Assembly: GCA_003219415.1 (NCBI GenBank)
Contig: QHOS01000026.1
Coordinates: 20,371 to 84,370 of the forward strand
Direction of reading: 5' to 3'
Length of the DNA stretch: 64,000 nucleotides
From: Verrucomicrobiota bacterium
GTDB taxonomy: Bacteria > Verrucomicrobiota > Verrucomicrobiia > Chthoniobacterales > UBA10450
Numbering within the stretch: the first letter of the stretch is position 1; each line of letters opens with the position of its first letter. The position numbers were made by a program, and so were the translations under genes. A model generated the notes under the pieces. The model did no database searches, was not told the origin of the DNA, and worked only from the letters and a program-made list of their open reading frames with translations. Positions 1 to 7,612 of this stretch are shown piece after piece.

Positions 1-141
1 CACCGCGCGCCGCGTCCCGGCACCGAGGAAGAGGAAACGGTCGGCGAGCATTGCGTCATTGACGGTCTCGAAGAAGCGACTCATGACCAGATGCTCGAAG
101 CGCGCAAGGAAGAACTCGAACAAGAGGGAGAAATTCTTTGA
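1..141 (+). CDS. C-terminal fragment of an unidentified protein
   Basis: The window opens inside a reading frame of 46 codons that ends at TGA 139-141. The visible tail is very acidic and probably helical, with runs such as GTEEEE and KEELEQEGE. I do not recognise the family and assign no function. The stop overlaps the TTG start of egtB (TTGA), which suggests both belong to one transcript and are translationally coupled, so the upstream gene may be related to ergothioneine or cotranscribed by chance. Confidence 0.6.
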   Translation, partial: HRAPRPGTEEEETVGEHCVIDGLEEATHDQMLEARKEELEQEGEIL

Positions 142-1517
142 GCTCTGCTTCAGCGGAAGCCGTTACCGATTCAGTGACGGCGAAACCAGCCCACTTTCAT
201 CCGAGCTCGGGACGTGTTGAGCGCCTTCTTACGCGTTTTCATCAAATCAGAGACTTCACCAACAGTCTCTGCGCGGATCTAGAACCAGAAGACTGCGTCG
301 TACAATCGATGCCGGACGTCAGCCCCACGAAATGGCATATTGCTCATACCACATGGTTTTTCGAAACGTTTATCCTTAAAAAGTTCAGCCCGGGTTATCG
401 TCCTGAAATTCCGCAGTACGCTTATCTGTTTAATTCGTACTATAACGCCGCGGGCGATATGCACCGACGCGATCTACGCGGATTAATTTCGCGTCCGACG
501 GTAAGGGAGGCCCAGCGTTATCGCGCATCGGTCGATTCGCATGTCGACAATTTGCTATCCACTGCAGACGAAAGATTGCTCGATGAAATCGAACCGATCC
601 TCGTTCTCGGATTTCATCATGAGCAACAGCATCAGGAATTGTTGGTCACCGACATCAAGCACGTGTTCGCGCAAAATCCGCTTTATCCTGTTTTTCGAAA
701 AGGTAGGGCGCGAGTCGCCGCAGCGACTGCTCCGAAAACTGCAGGGAGGAGCTCTGCGACGCCGGCCTCACAGGGTTCGCCCCTCCAATTTATCGACTTC
801 GAAGAGATGGTTGTCGCAATTGGCCATGACGGCCGCGGATTCGCTTATGACAACGAAGGTCCCCGGCATCGAGCGTTGGTTCCCGCGTTTTCGCTTGCTA
901 CGCGGCCGGTCACAAACGGTGAGTATATGGCATTCATCGAAGATAGTGGTTATGCGCGTCCGGAATTGTGGTTATCGCTCGGATGGATGACTGTGAACGA
1001 CCAACGCTGGCAGGCGCCGCTGTATTGGACGAAACACGAAGGCGCCTGGTGGAACTTTACTCTCTCAGGATTTCGCCCAGTCGATGAATCCGAGCCTGTG
1101 ACGCACGTGAGTTATTTCGAAGCTGACGCGTATGCGAACTGGGCAGGCGCGCGCCTGCCGACAGAGTTTGAATGGGAGCGCGCTGCTTTGGATTGCCCGA
1201 TTGAAGGAAATTTTGTCGAGGACGAAAATTTTCATCCGCAAGAATTGTCCGCCTCAGGAGACGATAGACGTCTGCACCGAATGTTTGGCGATGTTTGGGA
1301 ATGGACGCGCAGCGCCTACGCGCCCTACCCCGGCTATCGCGCCGCGCCGGGCGCACTTGGCGAATACAATGGCAAGTTCATGTGCAACCAATACGTCCTG
1401 CGTGGCGGTTCGTGTGCAACCTCACGCACACATATTCGCCGCACTTATCGCAATTTCTTCCAACCAGAAAAACGCTGGCAGTTTACTGGGATCAGACTCG
1501 CGCGGGATCCACGATGA
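138..1517 (+). CDS. egtB: Ergothioneine biosynthesis protein EgtB (hercynine sulfoxide synthase)
   Basis: EgtB is a non-haem iron enzyme that uses oxygen to join hercynine to a cysteine-type thiol, making the sulfoxide precursor of ergothioneine. The protein has an N-terminal DinB-like domain (about residues 25-175) with the iron ligands expected in WHIAH (66-70) and the HHEQQHQE motif (160-167). A C-terminal FGE-sulfatase-like domain (about 215-455) includes GDVWEWT and LRGGSC. Length (459 aa) is normal. No ATG lies ahead of the first conserved block, so the TTG at 138, overlapping the previous stop, is the likely start; a GTG at 174 is an alternative. egtD follows after a 47-bp gap. egtA, egtC and egtE are not next to it, so the sulfur donor cannot be inferred here. 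Confidence 0.95.
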   Translation: MSSASAEAVTDSVTAKPAHFHPSSGRVERLLTRFHQIRDFTNSLCADLEPEDCVVQSMPDVSPTKWHIAHTTWFFETFILKKFSPGYRPEIPQYAYLFNSYYNAAGDMHRRDLRGLISRPTVREAQRYRASVDSHVDNLLSTADERLLDEIEPILVLGFHHEQQHQELLVTDIKHVFAQNPLYPVFRKGRARVAAATAPKTAGRSSATPASQGSPLQFIDFEEMVVAIGHDGRGFAYDNEGPRHRALVPAFSLATRPVTNGEYMAFIEDSGYARPELWLSLGWMTVNDQRWQAPLYWTKHEGAWWNFTLSGFRPVDESEPVTHVSYFEADAYANWAGARLPTEFEWERAALDCPIEGNFVEDENFHPQELSASGDDRRLHRMFGDVWEWTRSAYAPYPGYRAAPGALGEYNGKFMCNQYVLRGGSCATSRTHIRRTYRNFFQPEKRWQFTGIRLARDPR

Positions 1518-1520
1518 ATC

Positions 1521-1549
1521 TGTAGGGCGCGACCGGCAGGCGCGCGCCG
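1521..1549. repeat. Short GC-rich interspersed repeat (TGTAGGGCGCGACC type)
   Basis: This 29-bp segment fills most of the egtB-egtD gap. It begins TGTAGGGCGCGACC and ends GCGCGCC. The same opening recurs at 3441 and 4972, and a reverse-oriented copy lies at 12187-12210. No ORF or transposase is associated with it. Confidence 0.75.
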
Positions 1550-1564
1550 AACGATATTGCCATA

Positions 1565-2551
1565 ATGACTGCAGACCAGCTAACGGCCATACAACCCGCT
1601 TCTGCGGTTCCCCCGGTAACTTCTGATTTGCTGTCGGACGTTATCGCGGGCCTTTCCTCCGATCCGCGCACCCTGCCTTGCAAGTATTTCTACGATGAGC
1701 GCGGTGCTGCGTTGTTCCAAAAGATTTGCGAACTGCCGGAGTATTACGTCACTCGAACCGAGATCGATATCCTGGATCGAAACCGCGCCGAAATCGCGGC
1801 GCAGATTGGACCAAATATCGAGCTAATCGGACTCGGCACGGGCGCGGGCACCAAGACGCGCATTCTCGTTGAAGCGCTGGAGCAGCCCGCTGTTTATCTC
1901 CCGGTCGATATCTCTGAGAAGCAATTACGCAAATCGGCCGCGCTTTTCCGGAAAATTTTTCCCAAGTTGGAAGTTCTGCCTGTGTGCGCCGATTACTTGC
2001 AACCTGTCGTGCTCCCATCACCGCGCCGCGAGGCTGCGCGCAACGTTGTCTATTTTCCCGGATCGACTATCGGCAATTTCGAGCCAGGTGAAGCACTAGA
2101 ATTTTTACGCCGCATTGCCAATGTTTCAGGTCGAGGCGGCGGGCTCCTGATCGGCGTCGATTTGCAGAAGGATCAAAGTGTGATCGAAGCCGCTTACAAC
2201 GACAGCGCCGACGTCACGGCGCAATTCAACCTGAATTTATTGGCGCACATCAATCGCGAGGTCGGCGCAGATTTCGATCTAAGCCAGTGGCGACACCGCG
2301 CGATTTACAACTCAGAAGCCGGTCGCATCGAGATGTATTTGATCAGTACGACCGACCAAACAGTTCACATTGGCGCTCGAGAGTTTCGCTTCCGGGCAGG
2401 TGAAAAAATCCTGACCGAGCATTCTTACAAGCACACGCCAGAAGGTTTTATCGCGCTGGCTCGCCAGGCCGGGTTTGATTTCGTCAAATTGTGGACCGAC
2501 GACGCCCGCCTGTTTGGGGTTTTCTACTTTAGCTGTAGCCGGGAGCGATGA
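1565..2551 (+). CDS. egtD: L-histidine N-alpha-methyltransferase EgtD
   Basis: EgtD methylates the alpha-amino group of histidine three times with SAM to give hercynine, the EgtB substrate. The family pattern is clear: YFYDERGAALF (41-51) followed by ELPEYYVTRTE, a SAM loop GLGTGAGTKT (89-98), and the conserved FPGSTIGNF block near residue 165. The length of 328 aa is typical. The ATG at 1565 precedes a short variable N-terminus. The last residues (SCSRER) and the stop codon fall inside an inverted repeat that starts at 2534, so the extreme C-terminus appears to be repeat-derived. It forms a two-gene biosynthetic unit with egtB, followed about 120 bp later by an ABC importer. Confidence 0.96.
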   Translation: MTADQLTAIQPASAVPPVTSDLLSDVIAGLSSDPRTLPCKYFYDERGAALFQKICELPEYYVTRTEIDILDRNRAEIAAQIGPNIELIGLGTGAGTKTRILVEALEQPAVYLPVDISEKQLRKSAALFRKIFPKLEVLPVCADYLQPVVLPSPRREAARNVVYFPGSTIGNFEPGEALEFLRRIANVSGRGGGLLIGVDLQKDQSVIEAAYNDSADVTAQFNLNLLAHINREVGADFDLSQWRHRAIYNSEAGRIEMYLISTTDQTVHIGAREFRFRAGEKILTEHSYKHTPEGFIALARQAGFDFVKLWTDDARLFGVFYFSCSRER

Positions 2552-2657
2552 CCCCGGCCCGCGGTCCACACCCCGCGGCTACAAACCTGTAGTGGCAGCC
2601 GTGTCGGCTGTACAACTCAAATCATCCATGCTTGCAGGCGACCCGCCTGCCTCTACA
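2534..2657. repeat. Cluster of three short inverted repeats
   Basis: Three palindromic units lie in tandem. 2534-2583 is bounded by TGTAGCC and GGCTACA, 2588-2614 by TGTAG and TGTACA, and 2631-2657 carries a perfect 7-bp arm pair GCAGGCG/CGCCTGC. The first covers the egtD stop codon. The cluster occupies the space between egtD and the ABC transporter genes. Confidence 0.75.
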
Positions 2658-2674
2658 GAATATCGCAAATCGCA

Positions 2675-3418
2675 ATGAGCGCCCTCGTTAAACTCGTCGA
2701 TGTGAGCAAACGCTACGCGGATGCAACTGCGTTGCATTCGACAAATCTGTCCGTCGAACGCGGCGAGACCACCATTCTCATAGGGCCAAGTGGTTGCGGC
2801 AAATCAACCTTGCTCCGATTGATCATTCGTTTGATTGAGCCCGACTCTGGCTCGATCGAGTTCGACGGTGAACCGATCACATCCGATACGATTGGCGAGC
2901 TTCGCCGGCGAATTGGATACGTGATCCAGGAAGGCGGTTTGTTTCCGCATCTGACTGCACGCGCCAACGTCCTGTTGATGGCCCGGCACATCGGGAAATC
3001 CGAAGATGAAACGCAGAACAGGCTCGTCGAATTGTGCGAGCTGACCAGATTTTCCGTCAACTTGCTGTCGCGATATCCTGTCGAACTTTCCGGAGGTCAG
3101 CGGCAACGCGTCGGTTTGATGCGCGCATTAATGCTTTCACCAGAACTGCTGTTGCTCGATGAGCCGCTTGGTGCACTGGATCCATTGGTGCGGGCTTCTT
3201 TACAGAAGGATCTTAAAGAAATTTTTGCGCGGTTGCAGCAGACGGTGCTCTTCGTCACCCATGATTTGGCCGAGGCGACTTATTTTGGCGACGACATCGT
3301 GCTCATGAAGGAAGGTCGCATTATTCAAAGAGGCTCGGCTACTGTTCTTCGCGAAAGGCCAGCCGACCCTTTCGTCTTAGAATTCATCAACGCGCAACGC
3401 GGAGTCACGCTGACATGA
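2675..3418 (+). CDS. ABC transporter ATP-binding protein, OpuCA/EgtV type
   Basis: This is the ATPase of an importer of the osmoprotectant (quaternary amine) family. It shows Walker A GPSGCGKST (37-45), the signature [10 protein letters not shown], Walker B LLLLDEPLGALDP and a H-loop in FVTHDLAEA. Length (247 aa) fits a single nucleotide-binding domain without the C-terminal CBS domains found in OpuCA or OpuAA. The gene overlaps the following permease/binding-protein gene by four bases (ATGA), so the two are cotranslated. Its position after egtBD suggests the substrate is ergothioneine or hercynine. Glycine betaine, choline or another trimethylammonium compound is also possible. Confidence 0.9.
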   Translation: MSALVKLVDVSKRYADATALHSTNLSVERGETTILIGPSGCGKSTLLRLIIRLIEPDSGSIEFDGEPITSDTIGELRRRIGYVIQEGGLFPHLTARANVLLMARHIGKSEDETQNRLVELCELTRFSVNLLSRYPVELSGGQRQRVGLMRALMLSPELLLLDEPLGALDPLVRASLQKDLKEIFARLQQTVLFVTHDLAEATYFGDDIVLMKEGRIIQRGSATVLRERPADPFVLEFINAQRGVTLT

Positions 3419-4962
3419 GGTCGCCGTTTTTCATAAGAGTTGTAGGGCGCGACCACAGCCTGCCTGCTGTGGCGAGGGCGCGCCGCGCACGGTTCCGTGC
3501 TCTCTCAGTGTCATTTGTGATTCTCGTCGCGACAGTTTTCCCAGCATCAGCTAATCCAGTCATTATCGGCTCAAAAAAATTCACCGAGTCGTATGTTCTG
3601 GGCGAAATCGCCAGGCGCGCGCTAAACGATGCCGGAGTTGCAACGGAGCATCGTCAGGGAATGGGCGGCACAATCATTCTCTGGCAAGCGCTCCAAGGCG
3701 GACAAATTGATGCCTATCCTGAATACACGGGAACAATCGCGCAAGAAATTCTGAAAAATGGTCAACAACTTTCCTTTCATGAAATTCGAGACGCGCTCGG
3801 AAAATTCGGTGTTGGCATGACAGAGCCCCTTGGGTTCGACAACACTTACGCGCTGGTCATGCGACGCAGCGAAGCGCAACGCCTCGGAATTCGCACCATC
3901 AGCGATCTGCGAAAGCATCCCGAACTCAAGGTCGGGCTCACCCATGAATTTCTCGACCGCCAGGATGGCTGGCGGCCGTTGCGCGAGCGTTATGGGCTTC
4001 CCCAACAGAGCGTCATTGGGATTGATCATGCGCTCGGTTATGCCGCGCTCGCCAATGGTTCAATTGATTTGAAGGACGCTTATTCGACCGATGCAAAGAT
4101 TGAAGAAAACGATCTGGTAGTTCTTGAAGACGATCTTCGGTTTTTCCCAAAGTATGAGGCTGTCTTCTTGTTTCGGTCGTCCATGTCCCCCGGCGCAATC
4201 AGTGCCTTACGCCGGCTTGAAGGAGCGCTGGATGAAAAACGCATGATTCACCTCAATGTGGAGGCAGAGCGCACAAAAAATTATACCTTCGCCGCAAACT
4301 TATATTTTGAAGGCGGCGAAAGATCGGCAAGTTCAGTGGGCGAATCCTTTCCGCACAAGCTCGCGCGCTGGACGCTACGCCATCTCGAGCTCGCAGGATT
4401 TTCGCTGTTGCTTTCAGTAGTCATCGGGATTCCGCTGGGCATTATTGCCAGTCGCGGTGGCTTAATTGGGCAGGGCATTCTTGGGTTCGCCAGTGTTGTG
4501 CAAACGATCCCGTCGCTCGCGTTGCTGGCATTGCTTGTCCCTCTTCCGTTTTTCGGGATCAGCGTGCGCACTGCGATTGCGGCTCTGTTCCTTTATGGGT
4601 TATTGCCGATCGTGCGGAATACTGCGAGCGGCTTGCAGGACATCCCGCGATCGCTGCGTGAATCTGCTGTTGCGCTGGGACTCAGTCCGTTCACCCGGCT
4701 CTGGGAAATTTATCTGCCGATGGCGTCACGCTCTATTCTTTCGGGAATCAAGACCAGCGCGGTGATTAATATCGGTACCGCTACCCTGGCTGCGCTTATC
4801 GGCGCTGGCGGGCTCGGTGAACCGATCCTGAGCGGCCTCAATTTGAACGATCACGCAACGATTTTAGAGGGAGCTGTTCCTGCCGCCTTGCTGGCACTCC
4901 TTGTACAATGGTTTTTCGATGTGCTCGACCGCGTCCTGATTCCCAAAGGGCTGCGAATTTAG
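3415..4962 (+). CDS. Fused substrate-binding protein and permease of a quaternary-amine-type ABC importer
   Basis: One 515-aa chain carries a signal-like hydrophobic segment (about 30-46), an OpuCC-like binding domain (about 47-305; VIIGSKKFTES, QGMGGT, YPEYTGT, AYSTD) and an OpuCB-like permease domain (about 320-515) with several membrane helices and an EAA-type loop near GLSPFTRLWEIYLP. Fused EgtU/OpuF-type proteins that I know have the permease first, so the order here appears reversed. The ATG at 3415 overlaps the ATPase stop, but the first 25 residues are encoded by an interspersed repeat (3441-3490). A GTG at 3508 is an alternative start that removes it. Adjacent egtBD suggests ergothioneine-type cargo; this is inference. 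Confidence 0.88.
   Translation: MRSPFFIRVVGRDHSLPAVARARRARFRALSVSFVILVATVFPASANPVIIGSKKFTESYVLGEIARRALNDAGVATEHRQGMGGTIILWQALQGGQIDAYPEYTGTIAQEILKNGQQLSFHEIRDALGKFGVGMTEPLGFDNTYALVMRRSEAQRLGIRTISDLRKHPELKVGLTHEFLDRQDGWRPLRERYGLPQQSVIGIDHALGYAALANGSIDLKDAYSTDAKIEENDLVVLEDDLRFFPKYEAVFLFRSSMSPGAISALRRLEGALDEKRMIHLNVEAERTKNYTFAANLYFEGGERSASSVGESFPHKLARWTLRHLELAGFSLLLSVVIGIPLGIIASRGGLIGQGILGFASVVQTIPSLALLALLVPLPFFGISVRTAIAALFLYGLLPIVRNTASGLQDIPRSLRESAVALGLSPFTRLWEIYLPMASRSILSGIKTSAVINIGTATLAALIGAGGLGEPILSGLNLNDHATILEGAVPAALLALLVQWFFDVLDRVLIPKGLRI
3441..3490. repeat. Interspersed inverted repeat inside the 5' end of the binding-protein/permease gene
   Basis: It begins TGTAGGGCGCGACC like the copies at 1521 and 4972. 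It contains a perfect stem CCACAGC/GCTGTGG (3453-3459 and 3466-3472), and ends in GGGCGCGCCGCGC. If translation starts at 3415 the repeat is read through in frame. Confidence 0.75.
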
Positions 4963-4970
4963 CGTCATGT

Positions 4971-5028
4971 GGTAGGGCGCGACCGCCGGGCGCGCCGCCA
5001 ACGGACCGCTCGGCGATCCGTCCCTACC
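4971..5028. repeat. Interspersed repeat with inverted ends GGTAGGG/CCCTACC
   Basis: This is the most complete copy of the GC-rich family. Perfect 7-bp inverted termini lie at 4971-4977 and 5022-5028 and enclose GCGCGACCGCCGGGCGCGCC. It sits between the importer and the aldehyde dehydrogenase gene, eight bases after the importer stop. The fold could also stop transcription, but no T-run follows. Confidence 0.8.
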
Positions 5029-5066
5029 AGTTTCATCGATCCCAAAATGCGATGTAACGTACAATT

Positions 5067-6431
5067 ATGGCAATCGCTTCGATTAATCCGGCTACGGGCG
5101 AAAAGGTGAAGGAGTTTGCTCCGTTCGACGATGCCGAAATCGAGAAACGACTGAAGAGCGCCGAGAATGCGTTCAGGAAATATCGCCGAACTGCGTTTAG
5201 CCAGCGCTCGGAGCTTTTGGAGGCAACCGCTGAGTTATTACTGCAGGAAAAGGAGAGACTCGCCGAAATCATCACACTCGAAATGGGAAAGTTGTTCCCA
5301 GCATCCGTAGAAGAAATCCTCAAATGTGCGCGCGCCTGTCGATTTTACGCCGAGAACGCGGAGCGGTTCCTTGAGGACGAGCCTGCACAAACGGACGCCG
5401 CCCGCAGTTATGTCCGCTATGAACCACTCGGGCCGGTCCTCGCCATCATGCCTTGGAATTTCCCGTTCTGGCAGGTCTTTCGATTTGCGACGCCAGCGCT
5501 TATGGCCGGCAATGTCGGTTTGCTGAAGCATGCTTCTAATGTGCCACAGTGCGCACTTGCCATTGAACAAATACTTTGCCGCGCGGGATTTGATGACGGC
5601 GTTTTCCAAACGCTCCTCATCGAACCGGAACAGGTCGAAAAGGTAATTGTCGATCCGCGCGTGAAAGCGGTGACCCTAACGGGTAGCGAAAAAGCCGGGA
5701 GCGCAGTGGCGAGCACAGCTGCACGTCAGATCAAGAAGAGCGTGCTCGAGCTCGGCGGCAGCGATGCATTCATTGTGATGCCAAGCGCGGATTTCGAGAG
5801 CGCACTGAGCACGGCGATTAAAGCGCGCACCATTAACACTGGACAATCGTGCATCGCGGCAAAGCGGCTCTTCATTGCAGACGAAATTTACGACGAGTTT
5901 CTTGACCAGTTCGTTGACAGGATGCGCGCGTTGAAAGTTGGGGATTCCATGGATCCGGCTACTGAAATTGGCCCTCTCGCAACCGAACAAATTCTGCAAG
6001 GCGTGCACGATCAGGTTCAGAAATCGATTGCAGCAGGCGCAAAATTATTGACCGGCGGAAATCGAATTCATGGCCCGGGATTTTTCTACGAGCCAACGGT
6101 GCTCGTCAATGTACCACGAGAATCGCCTGCCTATCGCGAAGAGGTCTTTGGTCCGGTCGCATCCATTTTCCGCGTCCGCGACGCAGACGACGCGATCGCG
6201 ATGGCGAACGACAGTCCATTCGGTCTCGCTGCCAGCGCGTGGACGAATAATCCCGAGGAACAAGAGCTTTTCACGTCTGACCTAGAAACCGGAATGGTTT
6301 TCATCAACGCAATGGTCGCCTCCGATCCGCGTTTACCGTTCGGCGGCGTGAAGCGTTCCGGTTTTGGACGCGAACTCGGCGCCGCAGGAATTCGTGAGTT
6401 TACAAATACGAAAACGATCTGGATTTCGTGA
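5067..6431 (+). CDS. NAD(P)-dependent aldehyde dehydrogenase, succinate-semialdehyde type
   Basis: This aldehyde dehydrogenase most resembles succinate-semialdehyde dehydrogenases (GabD/Sad), which oxidise succinate semialdehyde to succinate. The visible landmarks are the N-terminal SINPATGE, MPWNFPFWQ in the cofactor fold, the general base in LELGG (Glu228) and the catalytic cysteine in NTGQSCIAA (Cys262), plus EEVFGPVAS. The length of 454 aa matches the short SSADH group. The start at 5067 is directly ahead of the conserved N-terminus. No GABA transaminase lies nearby, so the physiological aldehyde is uncertain. Confidence 0.88.
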   Translation: MAIASINPATGEKVKEFAPFDDAEIEKRLKSAENAFRKYRRTAFSQRSELLEATAELLLQEKERLAEIITLEMGKLFPASVEEILKCARACRFYAENAERFLEDEPAQTDAARSYVRYEPLGPVLAIMPWNFPFWQVFRFATPALMAGNVGLLKHASNVPQCALAIEQILCRAGFDDGVFQTLLIEPEQVEKVIVDPRVKAVTLTGSEKAGSAVASTAARQIKKSVLELGGSDAFIVMPSADFESALSTAIKARTINTGQSCIAAKRLFIADEIYDEFLDQFVDRMRALKVGDSMDPATEIGPLATEQILQGVHDQVQKSIAAGAKLLTGGNRIHGPGFFYEPTVLVNVPRESPAYREEVFGPVASIFRVRDADDAIAMANDSPFGLAASAWTNNPEEQELFTSDLETGMVFINAMVASDPRLPFGGVKRSGFGRELGAAGIREFTNTKTIWIS

Positions 6432-6486
6432 CATTGTATCAAAGCGAGGACTGACCTCATTTCCATCCGTATCCCCGCCCCAAGTC

Positions 6487-6513
6487 TTGTTAGACGAAAA
6501 TCTTTCGTATAAT
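6487..6513 (+). promoter_or_regulatory. Sigma-70-like promoter for the P-loop kinase gene
   Basis: TTGTTA (6487-6492) and a perfect TATAAT (6508-6513) are separated by 15 bp, shorter than the ideal 17. The ATG is 17 bp after the -10 box, so a very short leader is predicted. This is the best consensus -10 box I noticed in the window. Confidence 0.45.
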
Positions 6514-6530
6514 TCTCGTTAGCCTTTATC

Positions 6531-7016
6531 ATGAAACTCGTCCTACTGGGAAATGCCGGTGCTGGAAAGAGCACCATGGCTCGCCGACTAATCGGCGGCA
6601 GACAGATCCCTCGCTTGTCTCTTGATGAGATTGCTTGGGATCCCGGACCACAGCGAAAACCGTTACATGAAAGTCTTGAGCTGCTTAATGATTTTCTGAA
6701 GACGAATGACCAGTGGGTGATCGAGGGGTGTTACAGCGACTTGGTAGAAGCTGCTCTGGGGCAATGCACCGAGTTGAGATTTTTGAACCCTGGTATTGAG
6801 GTCTGCGTTGCCCACTGCCACCGGCGGCCTTGGGAGCCTGAAAAATTTTCCTCGGCGCAGCAGCAGGACGCAATGCTTGAGCAACTGGTCCTATGGGTTA
6901 AGCAATACGAGATTCGGGATGACGAGTATGGCTTGAAGCGACATCGGAAAATATTCGAGCAGTTTGCGGGTTCAAAGCGCGAGTTCACCTCTTTGATTTC
7001 ATACGATGAAGGCTAA
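6531..7016 (+). CDS. Small P-loop NTPase, adenylate kinase/FlaR (topology modulation)-like
   Basis: This 161-aa protein has a Walker A loop GNAGAGKST (residues 7-15), a nucleoside-kinase-like LSLDEI segment and a WVIEGCYSD stretch. These match the small P-loop group often named topology modulation protein or adenylate kinase-like. The C-terminal half has charged helices and no further domain. Its substrate cannot be named. It appears monocistronic behind its own promoter. Confidence 0.65.
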   Translation: MKLVLLGNAGAGKSTMARRLIGGRQIPRLSLDEIAWDPGPQRKPLHESLELLNDFLKTNDQWVIEGCYSDLVEAALGQCTELRFLNPGIEVCVAHCHRRPWEPEKFSSAQQQDAMLEQLVLWVKQYEIRDDEYGLKRHRKIFEQFAGSKREFTSLISYDEG

Positions 7017-7152
7017 CCATGCGCCTGAGCGAACCCGGCCACCGGCAGGTCGCTGAGCTTGGGTCGTTACGTCCCATGAGCATTTGGAGCGCTCTGAACG
7101 TCACGCTGCTCGCCGCTATGGAAAACAAACTATCGAGGTTGTACCTTATCTT

Positions 7153-7599
7153 TTAGCGAACTAAGATGGGCAGAAGGTTTTTTGCAAAGCGGAAGCCGGT
7201 TCGCGAATAACCAAGCGCTTCATAAAATTGATGCGCCTCTTCCCGCTCGAATCGCGTCGTTAGAGTTACTCGGCTAACGTTTCTGCTCGCGAAATCTTTC
7301 TCCGCTGCGGCAATCAGCGCGCGGCCAACGCCACTTCGTCGCTCCTTCTTTGAAACAACGAGGGCAATAATTTTTCCGGAAGGATCATTGTATTCGTGGC
7401 TGGCGTGCGTCAGCGTGCCAATCATCCCACGGATTTCATTGTCGATCTCGGCCACAAATGAGCCGTAGCGGGGATCGCTTGAGATGGATTTCAAACGCTG
7501 GGTCATTTCGGCGCTGGTTGTTTTGTAGCCGAGTTCACACATTAGCGCAGCTAGCGCCGATGCATCGCTCAATTGGGCGTCCCGAATGGTAAGCGACAC
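7153..7599 (-). CDS. GNAT-family N-acetyltransferase
   Basis: A 148-aa single-domain GNAT protein. It shows the acetyl-CoA-binding pattern RRSGVGRAL (motif A) and the terminal HQFYEALGYSRTGFRF block (motif B). The target amine is not predictable. It lies 13 bp downstream of cysNC on the same strand and is probably the last gene of that transcript. The ATG start follows from the standard MSLTIRDAQ opening of the fold. Confidence 0.85.
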   Translation of the reverse strand: MSLTIRDAQLSDASALAALMCELGYKTTSAEMTQRLKSISSDPRYGSFVAEIDNEIRGMIGTLTHASHEYNDPSGKIIALVVSKKERRSGVGRALIAAAEKDFASRNVSRVTLTTRFEREEAHQFYEALGYSRTGFRFAKNLLPILVR

Positions 7600-7612
7600 G
7601 ATTACCGCGTGG

